DNA from: Miltoncostaea marina | Lineage (GTDB): Bacteria > Actinomycetota > Thermoleophilia > Miltoncostaeales > Miltoncostaeaceae | Direction: 5' to 3' | DNA: 64,000 bases | NCBI RefSeq assembly: GCF_018141525.1 | Contig: NZ_CP064655.1 | Span: 1,736,001-1,800,000 of the forward strand | Shown here: positions 49,413 to 59,530 of the stretch, piece by piece | Layout of the letters: each line of letters opens with the position of its first letter | Position numbering within the stretch: the first letter of the stretch is position 1 | Translations under genes and position numbers: made by a program | Notes under the pieces: generated by a model | Told to the model about the DNA's origin: nothing | What the model saw: only the letters and a program-made list of their open reading frames with translations | The model's database searches: none

Positions 49413-50393
49413 ATGAGCGGTGGCAACGCGATCGAGGCCGAGGGCCTCGTCAAGCGCTTCGGCGAGAAGACCGCGCTGGCGGGGGTCTCGTTCGACGTCC
49501 CCCGCGGCACGGTCTGCGGCCTGCTCGGCCCCAACGGGGCCGGCAAGACGACGGCCGTCCGCATCCTCACGACGCTGTCGGAGCCCACCGCCGGGCGCGC
49601 CCGCGTGGCCGGCATCGACGTGCAGGAGCAGCCGCACGAGGTGCGGCGCCGGCTCGGGCTGGCGGCCCAGGACGCGACGGTCGACGGCCTGCTCACCGGG
49701 CGCGAGAACCTAGTCATGATCGGCGAGCTGCACCACCTGGGGCGCCGCGTGGCCAGGGCGCGCGCGGAGGAGCTGCTGGAGCAGTTCTCGCTCACCGACG
49801 CGGGCGACCGCGCCGTGAAGACCTACTCCGGCGGCATGCGGCGGCGCCTCGACCTGGCGGCGACGCTCGTCTCCCGGCCCGAGATCCTGTTCCTCGACGA
49901 GCCCACCACCGGCCTCGACCCGCGGGCGCGCAACGAGCTGTGGGACGTGCTCGGGTCGCTGGTCGGCGAGGGCACGACGGTGATGCTCACCACCCAGTAC
50001 CTCGAGGAGGCGGACCGCCTGGCGGACGACATCGTGGTGATCGACCACGGCCGCGTCATCGCCCGCGGCACGGCGCGCGAGCTCAAGCGCCAGGTGGGCG
50101 GCTCGCAGGTCTTCGCGGTCGTCGCCGACGCCGCCCGCCTCGACGAGGTGGCCGGCCACGTCGCGCGGCTGACCGGCGCCGAGCCGGGCGTCGACCGCGC
50201 CACGCGCCTGGTGCACGCCGGCACCGACGGCGACCCGCGGGTGGTGTCGACGCTCGCGGACGCCCTCGCCGAGGCCGGCGTCGAGGTGGAGGAGATCGGC
50301 CTGCGCCAGCCGACCCTCGACGACGTGTTCCTCACCCTCACCGGCGCGCCCATCGCCGACGACGAGCCCGCCCTCGAGGAGGTCAGCCGATGA
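49413..50393 (+). CDS. ABC transporter ATPase, DrrA-like
   Basis: A 326-residue ATPase: Walker A GPNGAGKTTAVR (about residue 41), Q-loop in AAQDATVDGLL, signature YSGGMRRRLDLA, Walker B ILFLDEPTTGLD and the H-loop position replaced by Gln (LTTQYLEEADRL), as is usual in daunorubicin-resistance (DrrA) type ATPases. The C-terminal extension is also of that class. It pairs with the permease that starts with an ATGA overlap. The ATG has GGAGGGGGTCGC upstream. The exported compound is unknown. Confidence 0.93.
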   Translation: MSGGNAIEAEGLVKRFGEKTALAGVSFDVPRGTVCGLLGPNGAGKTTAVRILTTLSEPTAGRARVAGIDVQEQPHEVRRRLGLAAQDATVDGLLTGRENLVMIGELHHLGRRVARARAEELLEQFSLTDAGDRAVKTYSGGMRRRLDLAATLVSRPEILFLDEPTTGLDPRARNELWDVLGSLVGEGTTVMLTTQYLEEADRLADDIVVIDHGRVIARGTARELKRQVGGSQVFAVVADAARLDEVAGHVARLTGAEPGVDRATRLVHAGTDGDPRVVSTLADALAEAGVEVEEIGLRQPTLDDVFLTLTGAPIADDEPALEEVSR

Positions 50394-51220
50394 CGACGGT
50401 CTCCGTCCCCCCGCCCGCCGAGCGGCGCGGAAACGCGCTCAGCGACATCTGGGTGGTCGCCCGGCGGGCGCTGCTGCACATGCGGCGCCAGCCGGAGGCG
50501 CTCGCCGACGTGACGCTGCAGCCGATCATGTTCGTCCTGCTGTTCGCGTACGTCTTCGGCGGCGCGATCCAGGTCGCCGACGGCGGCTACCGCGAGTTCC
50601 TGATGGGCGGCATCTTCGCCCAGACGATCACCTTCGGCGTGTTCGGCGTCGCGATCAGCCTCGCCTACGACCGCACCAACGGCGCGATCGACCGCTTCCG
50701 CTCCCTGCCGATGGCCCGCAGCGCCGTGCTCGGCGGCCAGGCGGTGGCCAACCTCGTGCGCAGCATGCTGCCGATCGTGCTGATGTCGCTCTGCGGCCTC
50801 ATCGTGGGCTGGCGCATCAACGACGGCGTCGTGGAGGCGGCCGGCGGCTACGGCCTGATGATCGCCTGGTCGTTCGCGATGATGTGGATCGGCGTGCTGA
50901 TGGGCGCCCTGCTGCCCTCGCCCGAGGCGGTCCAGGGGGTCGCCTTCACGGCGATCTTCCCCATCACCTTCGTCGCGAGCACGTTCGTGCCGGTGGCGAC
51001 GCTGCCCGGCCCGCTGCAGACGGTGGCCGAGTGGAACCCGGTCACCTCGCTCACCGAGTCGCTGCGGCGGCTGTTCGGCAACCCGACCGGCGACCTCGGC
51101 GCCGACCCGCCGTGGCCGATCGACCACCCGGAGCTCTACACGCTGGGCTGGACGGTCGCGATCGTGGCGATCTGCGCCCCGCTGGCGATCCGGGCCTACC
51201 GGCGCACGTTCAGCGACTGA
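50390..51220 (+). CDS. ABC-2 type permease, DrrB-like
   Basis: A 276-residue ABC-2 membrane subunit with six spans. Family features include QPIMFVLLFAYVFGGAI, RTNGAIDRFRSLPMARSAVL and the C-terminal WNPVTSLTESLRRLFG. With the upstream ATPase it forms an exporter, probably for a hydrophobic drug or lipid and probably controlled by the divergent TetR protein. Its end overlaps the convergent secreted protein gene by 11 bases. Confidence 0.92.
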   Translation: MTTVSVPPPAERRGNALSDIWVVARRALLHMRRQPEALADVTLQPIMFVLLFAYVFGGAIQVADGGYREFLMGGIFAQTITFGVFGVAISLAYDRTNGAIDRFRSLPMARSAVLGGQAVANLVRSMLPIVLMSLCGLIVGWRINDGVVEAAGGYGLMIAWSFAMMWIGVLMGALLPSPEAVQGVAFTAIFPITFVASTFVPVATLPGPLQTVAEWNPVTSLTESLRRLFGNPTGDLGADPPWPIDHPELYTLGWTVAIVAICAPLAIRAYRRTFSD

Positions 51221-52742
51221 CCACCACGCGGACCTCCGCGGCGAGCGGCGCGCCCGCCGAGGGGTTCGCGACGGTCACCGGCACCGACCGGCCGGCCAGC
51301 ATCGCGGCGGGGACGTCCAGCGCGACGGCCCCGCCGCGCACGACCGGGGCGATCCGCCCCTCCGCCCCGCCCGACACCACGTGGGCCGCGAGCGTCTCCG
51401 CGGGCACCCCGGCGGCGCTCACCAGCACGGTGGCGGCGGCCGCGCCGGAGCCCCAGGCCGCCGTCGCGGACGACACCCCGCCGGGCGCGACGGGCAGCGT
51501 CGCCGCCGAGGCCTCGGACGCCGGCGGGCGCAGGGCGCCGAGGAAGTCGCGCACCACCGGGTCGAAGGTCGCGGTGCCGGACGGCGAGCGCAGGTCGCCG
51601 CACGTCGCGTGGGCCGCGACGCGGACGGCCTCGGCCCAGCGCGCCGGGCCCACCCGGGCGACCGCCGCGCCGCCCGCCAGGCGTGTGCCGGTGGAGGTGC
51701 GGAAGCCGAGCAGCGCCGCCCGCACGCCGGCCGCCGACGGCGCCGCGGCGGGGTCGAGCGCCTGCCACACCGCCCACGAGGCGTAGGGGGTCGTGCCCGT
51801 GCCGGCCGGGTCGAAGCCGTTGCAGAACGAGGCCACCCGCGCGTTGCCGCCGCCGATCGACGACGAGCCGCCGCCCGACGCGACCGCGCCCGGGAAGGCG
51901 GCCGGCTCGGCGACCGACGCGAACCACTCGGCGGTCCCCTCGCGGGCGAGCATCGGCGCGTCGAAGCCGACGCCCAGGTTGCACTGGGCCACGTGGAACA
52001 GCTCATGCGCGAGCACGGCGCGCGGGTCCCGGCCGGGCTGCGCCAGCACGACCGCCCAGGCCGCGTGAAACCGCGCGCGGCCCTCGCCGGTCGTGCGGCA
52101 GGGCGACGCGCCGGGTTGACCCGGCTGGACGAGCCCGGTGGCGCCGGTGCCGTCGACCACCACGTCGACCCGCCGGTCGCCGCCGACGAAGTCGGCCGGC
52201 CGGCCCCGCTGCACCCGCCGCATGTCCGCCAGCAGGCGCGCGCGCAGGCGCCGCGGCACGCCGCGCAGCACGCGGGCGCGCTGGGCGGGGCGCAGGCTCG
52301 CCAGATAGCCGCCGCGGGCGGCGCGCGCGCTCGCGGCGAGGATGCGCGCCCGGCGCGCGGGGCCGGTGCGCAGCAGCGTCCGGGTGAGCGCGGGACGGGC
52401 CGGGATGCTCGGCGCCGCGTCGCCCGCCATCGCGGGGAAGCCGAGCGCGCGGGCCGTCGCGCGGTGCGCCTCGGCGGCGCCGGCGAGCCCGGCGACGACG
52501 GGCGGCTGGGTGGCGCACGAGCCGTCGGCGCCCTCGACCGCGCCCGGCGCGCCCGGATGGTCGCTCCACCACAGGCGGAAGGCCGGCGTGTCGGCGCGGC
52601 ACAGCGGGCCCAGCGCGCCGGCGCCGTCGGGCGCCGGGAACGACGCGGGCACGGGCACGCCGCCGGCCCCGAGGGACGACGCCGGCGCGGCGGCCAGGAG
52701 GGCCGCGACGGCGGCGAGGAGGGCGATGCGCGGGGCGCTCAC
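51210..52742 (-). CDS. Secreted protein with HExxH zinc-protease motif
   Basis: A 510-residue exported protein. The signal peptide is about residues 1-25 (LLAAVAALLAAAPASSLG). Near residue 245 is VLAHELFHVAQCNLG, with a downstream REGTAEWFASV that supplies the third Glu ligand of a gluzincin-type metalloprotease. The C-terminal 150 residues are beta-rich. Six or more Cys residues suggest disulphides outside the cell. I do not recognise a named family; related sequences are probably annotated as hypothetical. It is upstream of nothing obvious and converges on the ABC exporter. Confidence 0.75.
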   Translation of the reverse strand: MSAPRIALLAAVAALLAAAPASSLGAGGVPVPASFPAPDGAGALGPLCRADTPAFRLWWSDHPGAPGAVEGADGSCATQPPVVAGLAGAAEAHRATARALGFPAMAGDAAPSIPARPALTRTLLRTGPARRARILAASARAARGGYLASLRPAQRARVLRGVPRRLRARLLADMRRVQRGRPADFVGGDRRVDVVVDGTGATGLVQPGQPGASPCRTTGEGRARFHAAWAVVLAQPGRDPRAVLAHELFHVAQCNLGVGFDAPMLAREGTAEWFASVAEPAAFPGAVASGGGSSSIGGGNARVASFCNGFDPAGTGTTPYASWAVWQALDPAAAPSAAGVRAALLGFRTSTGTRLAGGAAVARVGPARWAEAVRVAAHATCGDLRSPSGTATFDPVVRDFLGALRPPASEASAATLPVAPGGVSSATAAWGSGAAAATVLVSAAGVPAETLAAHVVSGGAEGRIAPVVRGGAVALDVPAAMLAGRSVPVTVANPSAGAPLAAEVRVVVSR

Positions 52743-52800
52743 GCGGGCAACCGTAGGGGCGCCGCCTGCGCGGCGACTACTGGACGGCGGTCCAGTCCGC

Positions 52801-53844
52801 TCAGCCGGGGATCAGCACCGAGGAGCGGCGGCGCGCGGCGAGCGCCGGGCCGAGGGCCATGCCGGCGCCCGTCGCGACGCAGGTCAACGGCGACTTGGCG
52901 GTGGTCACCGACAGCCCGGTGTCGCGGCGCAGGCGGTCGTCGAGCCCCGGCAGCAGCGCGCCCCCGCCCGCGAGCACCAGGCCGTGGGCCATCACGTCGG
53001 CGGCCAGCTCGGGCGGCGTCTCGGCGAGCGTCTCCACCACGGCGGCCACGGTCTGGGCGATCGCCGGCTCGAGCACGGGCCGCACCTCGTCGGGGTCGAG
53101 GATCACGGTGCGCGGGATGCCGCGGGCCACGTCGCGGCCCCGCACCTCGGCCGGCTGCGCGCCCGCGCCGGCGAGCGCCGAGCCGACCCGCATCTTGAGA
53201 TCCTCGGCGGTCTGCGGGCCGATCGCGAAGTTGTGCTCCCGCCGCACGTGGGCGATCAGCGCGTCGTCGAGCGTGTCGCCGCCCACCCGGATCGATCGCG
53301 AGGCGACCATCCCGCCCAGGGCGATCACCGCCACCTCGGTCGTGCCGCCGCCGACGTCCACCACGAGGTGGCCCACCGGCTCGGCCACCTCGATGCCGGC
53401 CCCGATCGCCGCGGCCATCGGCTCCTCGATGAGGTGGGCCTCGCGCGCGCCGGCCTGGTCCGCCGCCTCGAGCACCGCGCGGCGCTCGAGCTTGGTGAGG
53501 CCGGACGGCACGCAGATCATCACGCGGGGCCGGGCGCGCCGGCCGGCGAGGGCCCGGTCGATGAAGTGCCGCAGCATCTGCTGCGCCACGCCGAGCTCGC
53601 GGATGACGCCGTCGCGCAGTGGCCGGGTGGCGGTGATCGTGCCGGGCGTGCGGCCGAGCATGCGGCGCGCGTGCAGGCCCACCGCCACCACGTCGCCCGT
53701 GCGCTCCTCCACCGCCACGACCGAGGGCTCGCTCAAGACCACCCCGCGGCCGCGCATGTAGACGAGCGTGTTGGCCGTGCCGAGGTCGACCGCCAGGTCG
53801 AGCGACTCGGAGCTGCGCGGAAGGAACGGCAGTTGCAGGCCCAT
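52801..53844 (-). CDS. mreB: Rod-shape-determining protein MreB
   Basis: A 347-residue bacterial actin. Phosphate-1 DLAVDLGTANTLVYMRGRG, connect-1 LIEEPMAAAIGAGI, phosphate-2 LVVDVGGGTTEVAVIAL and adenosine VLAGGGALLPGLD are all present. It organises lateral cell-wall synthesis. MreC, MreD, PBP2 and RodA, often adjacent, are not here, so this may be a stand-alone or Mbl-like paralogue. The ATG start lies seven bases after TACGCT. Confidence 0.95.
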   Translation of the reverse strand: MGLQLPFLPRSSESLDLAVDLGTANTLVYMRGRGVVLSEPSVVAVEERTGDVVAVGLHARRMLGRTPGTITATRPLRDGVIRELGVAQQMLRHFIDRALAGRRARPRVMICVPSGLTKLERRAVLEAADQAGAREAHLIEEPMAAAIGAGIEVAEPVGHLVVDVGGGTTEVAVIALGGMVASRSIRVGGDTLDDALIAHVRREHNFAIGPQTAEDLKMRVGSALAGAGAQPAEVRGRDVARGIPRTVILDPDEVRPVLEPAIAQTVAAVVETLAETPPELAADVMAHGLVLAGGGALLPGLDDRLRRDTGLSVTTAKSPLTCVATGAGMALGPALAARRRSSVLIPG

Positions 53845-53851
53845 CGGGGCC

Positions 53852-53857
53852 AGCGTA
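53852..53857 (-). promoter_or_regulatory. Leaderless-type -10 element for mreB
   Basis: Minus-strand TACGCT, seven bases before the ATG. Confidence 0.5.
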
Positions 53858-53883
53858 CGCCCCGTCGCCCGCGGGCGCGCCCC

Positions 53884-54249
53884 TCAGATGTCGCGCAGCT
53901 CGGCCTCCAGGCGCGCGATCGCGCGCCGCCGGTCGACGCGCAGGCGCAACGGGCTCCCGACGGGCCCGACCGGCGCCGGGGCGGCGTCGTCGCCCGCGGC
54001 GTCGGCCGCGCGCAGGCGGTCCAGCAGCGCCTCGGTGACCGCCCGCACCCGCGCCTCGGCCACGCCCGCGTCGACCACCGCGCCGGCCTCCACCAGGCCC
54101 ACCCGCCACGGGTCGTCGGTGAGCCGGAACCAGCCGATGTGGTGGCGCTCGCCGCTGACCACGTGGAGCGGCGCGAAGCGGGCGCCGTCCGGGGCGGTCT
54201 CCTCCTGCCCGAGGGGCAGGATGCGCGGAACGTGCTCGGAGGGGTTCAT
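53884..54249 (-). CDS. Small protein of unknown function upstream of mreB
   Basis: A 121-residue soluble protein: a beta-rich first half (SGERHHIGWFRLTDDPWRVG, LVEAGAVVDAG) and a helical second half with a basic C terminus (RRRAIARLEAELRDI). No family recognised. The ATG reading MNPSEHVPRIL follows AAGGGACCG; a longer form from 54288 adds thirteen unlikely residues. It is divergent from the chelatase gene and could be co-transcribed with mreB (39-base gap, though mreB has its own -10 candidate). Confidence 0.65.
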   Translation of the reverse strand: MNPSEHVPRILPLGQEETAPDGARFAPLHVVSGERHHIGWFRLTDDPWRVGLVEAGAVVDAGVAEARVRAVTEALLDRLRAADAAGDDAAPAPVGPVGSPLRLRVDRRRAIARLEAELRDI

Positions 54250-54322
54250 CGGTCCCTTCGGATGGTGACGATCGATCGCTCGGCGCACCCGAGCCTACGA
54301 GACCCGCCGCCCGCAGACGGGG

Positions 54323-54328
54323 TACCAT
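54323..54328 (+). promoter_or_regulatory. Leaderless-type -10 element for the CbiX-type gene
   Basis: TACCAT, six bases before the GTG. An ATG within this hexamer is out of frame. Confidence 0.45.
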
Positions 54329-54334
54329 GGCCGC

Positions 54335-54808
54335 GTGCAGAGGGCGCAGAACGAGGAGATCGGCCTCGTCGTGGTCGATCACGGCTCGCGCAGGGCCGAG
54401 AGCAACGAGATGCTCGAGCGGATGGCCGTCATGGTCGCGGAGGCCGTCCCCTACGGCATCGTCGAGCCGGCCCACATGGAGCTCGCCGAGCCCTCCATCC
54501 AGACCGCGTTCGACACGTGCGTGGAGCGCGGCGCGACGACGGTGGTGGTCGCGCCCTACTTCCTGCTGCCGGGCAAGCACTGGACCGAGGACATCCCGGC
54601 GCTGGTCGCGGCGGCCGCCGCCCGCCACCCGGGCGTCAGCTACCTCGTCGCCGCGCCCTTCGGCCTGCACCCGCTGATGGCCGAGGTGGTCGGCGCCCGC
54701 GCCGCCCACTGCATCGCCCACGCGCGGGGCGAGGCCGCCGAGTGCGAGGTCTGCGCCGGCCGGGGCGGCTGTCGCATGCAGGTCGCCCCCGCCACCGCCG
54801 CGGCGTAA
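54335..54808 (+). CDS. CbiX/SirB-type chelatase, small
   Basis: A 157-residue class II chelatase-fold protein. The catalytic His is in GLVVVDHGSRRAESN near residue 16; the middle has HMELAEPSIQTAFDTCVERG and VVVAPYFLLPGKHWTEDIP with a second His. Such proteins insert Co or Fe into sirohydrochlorin for cobalamin or siroheme. The C terminus carries a Cys cluster, ECEVCAGRGGCRMQ, not needed for the fold and possibly a metal or iron-sulphur site. No other tetrapyrrole gene is nearby. Confidence 0.85.
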   Translation: MQRAQNEEIGLVVVDHGSRRAESNEMLERMAVMVAEAVPYGIVEPAHMELAEPSIQTAFDTCVERGATTVVVAPYFLLPGKHWTEDIPALVAAAAARHPGVSYLVAAPFGLHPLMAEVVGARAAHCIAHARGEAAECEVCAGRGGCRMQVAPATAAA

Positions 54809-55196
54809 GGCCCCGCGCGACGAGCCCGGCCGGGCGCGTCGCGCTTCGAAGTGGTCGCGATCCGAAGCTCCGCCCAGACCACCCGGCTTCGCAGGGCGGC
54901 CTGGGCTGCGTCGGACCGAGGAACGCCGGCTGGCGCGCCGGCCGAATCGGCTCCGGCCTGGCGGCCGGGGCGCGCCGATCCGGCAGATTGCCCCTCACCG
55001 CGCGGCTCCGTCGGCGCTGACGCGCCGCCGGGGCGCGCCGCGCGGCGAACTGGTCGCACTGCGTCCCGGACGACCTGATCGAGCGACGACGTGGTCGTAG
55101 ACACGACCGCCGAAGGCGGGAGCGGGACAGAACCGGCCACGAGGGCGCCGGGCACACCACACGCGCACCACGGACGCTCACGTCAGTGGGGTTTCC
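54809..55196. other. Gene-free spacer
   Basis: No convincing coding sequence on either strand. The stretch is slightly less GC-biased than its surroundings and contains several short inverted repeats (for example GGCTGGCGCGCCGGCC near 54930) but no repeat matched elsewhere in the window. It may be a degraded region. Confidence 0.45.
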
Positions 55197-55298
55197 GGCG
55201 CCCGCCCCGCCGAAGGCGGTGCGCCGGTGTGCAAATCGCCCCGGCCAGGGGCGATTTGCCGCGTGACCCGGCCCGAAAGAGGCCGGGTCCCCGCGTGA
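55197..55298. repeat. Fourth copy of the compound-hairpin repeat
   Basis: About 100 bases nearly identical to 8258-8359, with the same internal spacing (central hairpin 35 bases in, at 55232). The central stem CAAATCGCC / GGCGATTTG is perfect here, and the last hairpin GACCCGGCC-cgaaaga-GGCCGGGTC is identical. Located 47 kb from the three-unit array. Confidence 0.8.
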
Positions 55299-55342
55299 GG
55301 GGCACGGCGGTCGTCACCCGCCCAGCGCGAGCCGGCCCGAAG

Positions 55343-55537
55343 GGCCGGGTCCCGCCCGCGCAGAGGATCGGCCCCAGCCGACCCGGTCCGTCGACGACCT
55401 CTCTTGGGCCGGGTCCCGCCCGCGCAGTGGATCGGCCCCAGCCGACCCGGTCCCTCGACGACCTCGTGAAGCGGGGGCCGGGTCCCGCCCGCGCAGAGGA
55501 TCGGCCCCAGCCGACCCCGTCCGTCGACCACCCCGTC
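55343..55537. repeat. Three tandem direct repeats of 64-69 bp
   Basis: Units begin at 55343, 55407 and 55476 with GGCCGGGTCCCGCCCGCGCA and end in TCGACGACCTC or TCGACCACC. Each holds an imperfect inverted pair (CCGGGTC and GACCCGG). They follow the compound-hairpin repeat directly and end just before the phosphatase gene stop. They are too few, long and unspaced to be CRISPR. Confidence 0.8.
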
Positions 55538-55548
55538 CCCGGACGGCG

Positions 55549-56343
55549 TCATGCACGGGCGACCTCGGCGACGAGCGCCGCGTGGTCGGAGAGGCCCTCC
55601 TCGCGCCAGTCGTGCCGATACGCGACCGCGGTGGCGGTGAGCTCCCGCGACAGGAGGAGGTGGTCCAGCCGGTAGCCGCCCATGCCCGAGGGATAGACCC
55701 AGCTCCGGGCGCGGACGCCGTAGCCGTGGAGCGCGCGGAAGGCGTCGACCACCTCCGGCGCGAGGCCGGTCAGGATGCGCCGCTCGGCCAGGTCCCAGCG
55801 GGGCCCGCGCCCCGGGATGGGCGCCGCGCCGCGGCGGCGCTGGGCGAACGTCGTGATCTCGCCCTCGGCGGACTCCGCCCGCGGCGTGTTGAGGTCGCCG
55901 CCCAGCAGGCGCGGCGGCGCGCCGGGGCGGACGAGCAGGGCTGCGAGCGCCTCGAGGGTCTCGACCTTCACCCAGCCGTTGGCCGCCTGCGGCACGTACG
56001 CGGACCACGCCTCGAGGGGCCCGGACGGCCCCTCGGCCACGACCCCGGCGAGCCGCTCGGGCCACGGCGCCGTCGGCGCGCCGGCCGGGTCGCGCACGTG
56101 ACCGCGGGCGGCGGCGAGCGCGCCGAGCCTGCGCGCCCCCGGACCGGGGGGCTCGGTCGCCCGCACGCCGAGGCCGGCCGCCTCGAGCGCCTCGCGCCAG
56201 GCGGGCGTCGTGCGGCGGGTGGTCTCCTGCAGCAGGACGACGTCCGGCCGCTCCCCCACCACCCGCGCGATCTGGCGTTCGAGCACGGCCACCCGGCCGG
56301 CGACGTTCCAGGAGAGGACCCGCAGCCGGCCGCCGTCGGTCAC
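55549..56343 (-). CDS. Endonuclease/exonuclease/phosphatase family protein
   Basis: A 264-residue EEP-fold hydrolase. Metal and catalytic residues are visible in order: Asn in VLSWNVAG, Glu in VVLLQETTRR, Asp/Asn in LLGGDLNTPRA, Asp in RLDHLLLSRE and the terminal Asp-His in EGLSDHAALVAEV. Substrates of the family include DNA, phospholipids and nucleotides; none is indicated here. No signal peptide, so cytoplasmic. The GTG start overlaps the stop of the M23 peptidase gene by GTGA. Confidence 0.87.
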   Translation of the reverse strand: MTDGGRLRVLSWNVAGRVAVLERQIARVVGERPDVVLLQETTRRTTPAWREALEAAGLGVRATEPPGPGARRLGALAAARGHVRDPAGAPTAPWPERLAGVVAEGPSGPLEAWSAYVPQAANGWVKVETLEALAALLVRPGAPPRLLGGDLNTPRAESAEGEITTFAQRRRGAAPIPGRGPRWDLAERRILTGLAPEVVDAFRALHGYGVRARSWVYPSGMGGYRLDHLLLSRELTATAVAYRHDWREEGLSDHAALVAEVARA

Positions 56344-57542
56344 ACGACCGAGGTGGACAGCGCCCGCAGCTGACGGTAGGGGTTGACGGCGCCGCGACCC
56401 GGCGGGTGGATCTCGAAGTGCAGGTGCGGCGGCGTGGTGCGGGCGTCGCCCGTGCGCCCCTGCACGCCGATGCGCTGCCCCGCGCGCACCCGCGAGCCCG
56501 GGCGCAGGCCCGGGGCGATCGAGGCGAGGTGGGCGTAGTAGTAGGCGGTGCCGTCGTCGGCGCGCAGCCAGATCGTGATGCCCCCGCGACCGCGCGGCAC
56601 CCGGCTCAGGCGCTCGATGGCGCCGTCGGCGACGGCGACGATGCGCGCCCCGCGCGCCCCGAAGACGTCCGTGCCGCGGTGGCGGCCCTGCGGGCGCGCG
56701 GCGCCCCAGTCGTCCTGGAACCAGTGCGGCCCGAGCATCGGGAAGGCGGCCATCCTCGTGGCCGCCGAGGCGCCCGCCAGCCGGCGCTGGGTCCTGGCGT
56801 CGACGCGCCCGGTGGCGGGCAGCCCCTCGCGCCGCTGGAAGCGCGCGACGGCGCCCCGCGTCGCCGGCCCGAACGCGCCGTCGACCGCCACGCGGATGCC
56901 GTGGCGGCGCAGGGAGGTTTGCAGGCGGCGCACCGCGGCGCCGCGCGAGCCCGGCGCGAGCAAGACCGGCGCGGCCGGCGGGCGCTCGGGCTCCGCGACC
57001 CGCAGGCGCCCGAGCAGGCGCGCGTCGGCCACGCCGGTCGCGCGCAGCCCCAGCCGCCGCTGCGCCCGGCGCACCGCGGCGCGCGTGGCGGGGCCGAAGC
57101 CGCCGTCCACCTCGAGCCGCTCACCGGCGCGCGCGAGCGCCCGCTGCAGCCCGCAGACGCGGCTGCCGTAGGCGCCCATCCGCAGCGCGCCGCCGCCGGC
57201 CGGCCCCGACGAGCCCGGCAGGTGGCACACCGAGACGCCCAGCCACCACAGCAGCGGCCGGTCGACGACGCCGTTGACGCGGAGGCCCATGCGCCGCTGC
57301 AGCCGGGCGACGGCGCGCCGCGTACCGGCGCCGTAGCGGCCGTCGACCGCCACCCGCATGCCGCGCTCGCGCAGCTCCCGCTGCAGGGCGCGCACCGTCG
57401 GCCCGGACGATCCGGCGCCGAGCACGCCGCGCTCGGCCCCGGCGGGGGGCCGGTCCTGCGCGACGGCGGCCGACCCGGCCGCCGCGATGGACGCCGCGAT
57501 GAGGACGGCGAGCGCCGGACCGGGGGGACGTCGCGACGGCAT
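56340..57542 (-). CDS. Secreted M23 peptidase with three peptidoglycan-binding repeats
   Basis: A 400-residue exported protein. The signal peptide (about 8-28, VLIAASIAAAGSAAVAQ) is followed by three PG_binding_1 repeats, each with the pattern G..V..LQ..L...G....VDG.FG..T..AV...Q...GL...G at about residues 40-100, 120-185 and 198-255. The LytM/M23 domain (about 270-395) has ligands in HRGTDVFG and HLHFEIHPPG. It probably cuts peptide cross-bridges during growth or division, or acts as an activator. The phosphatase follows by GTGA overlap. Confidence 0.9.
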   Translation of the reverse strand: MPSRRPPGPALAVLIAASIAAAGSAAVAQDRPPAGAERGVLGAGSSGPTVRALQRELRERGMRVAVDGRYGAGTRRAVARLQRRMGLRVNGVVDRPLLWWLGVSVCHLPGSSGPAGGGALRMGAYGSRVCGLQRALARAGERLEVDGGFGPATRAAVRRAQRRLGLRATGVADARLLGRLRVAEPERPPAAPVLLAPGSRGAAVRRLQTSLRRHGIRVAVDGAFGPATRGAVARFQRREGLPATGRVDARTQRRLAGASAATRMAAFPMLGPHWFQDDWGAARPQGRHRGTDVFGARGARIVAVADGAIERLSRVPRGRGGITIWLRADDGTAYYYAHLASIAPGLRPGSRVRAGQRIGVQGRTGDARTTPPHLHFEIHPPGRGAVNPYRQLRALSTSVV

Positions 57543-57615
57543 GGGCTGGTTCCCTTCGCCGGGCGGCGCCGCGACCCTTTGCGCCCCCGCAGATCCCGCG
57601 CGCGGCGGGCGGCGC

Positions 57616-59508
<1,893 letters not shown>

Positions 59509-59530
59509 GCTCGCCGCCGCCCCATCGCCC

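Noticed and set aside
55343-55537. CRISPR-like array
   Set aside because: Three contiguous units of 64-69 bases with no unique spacers and no cas genes nearby.
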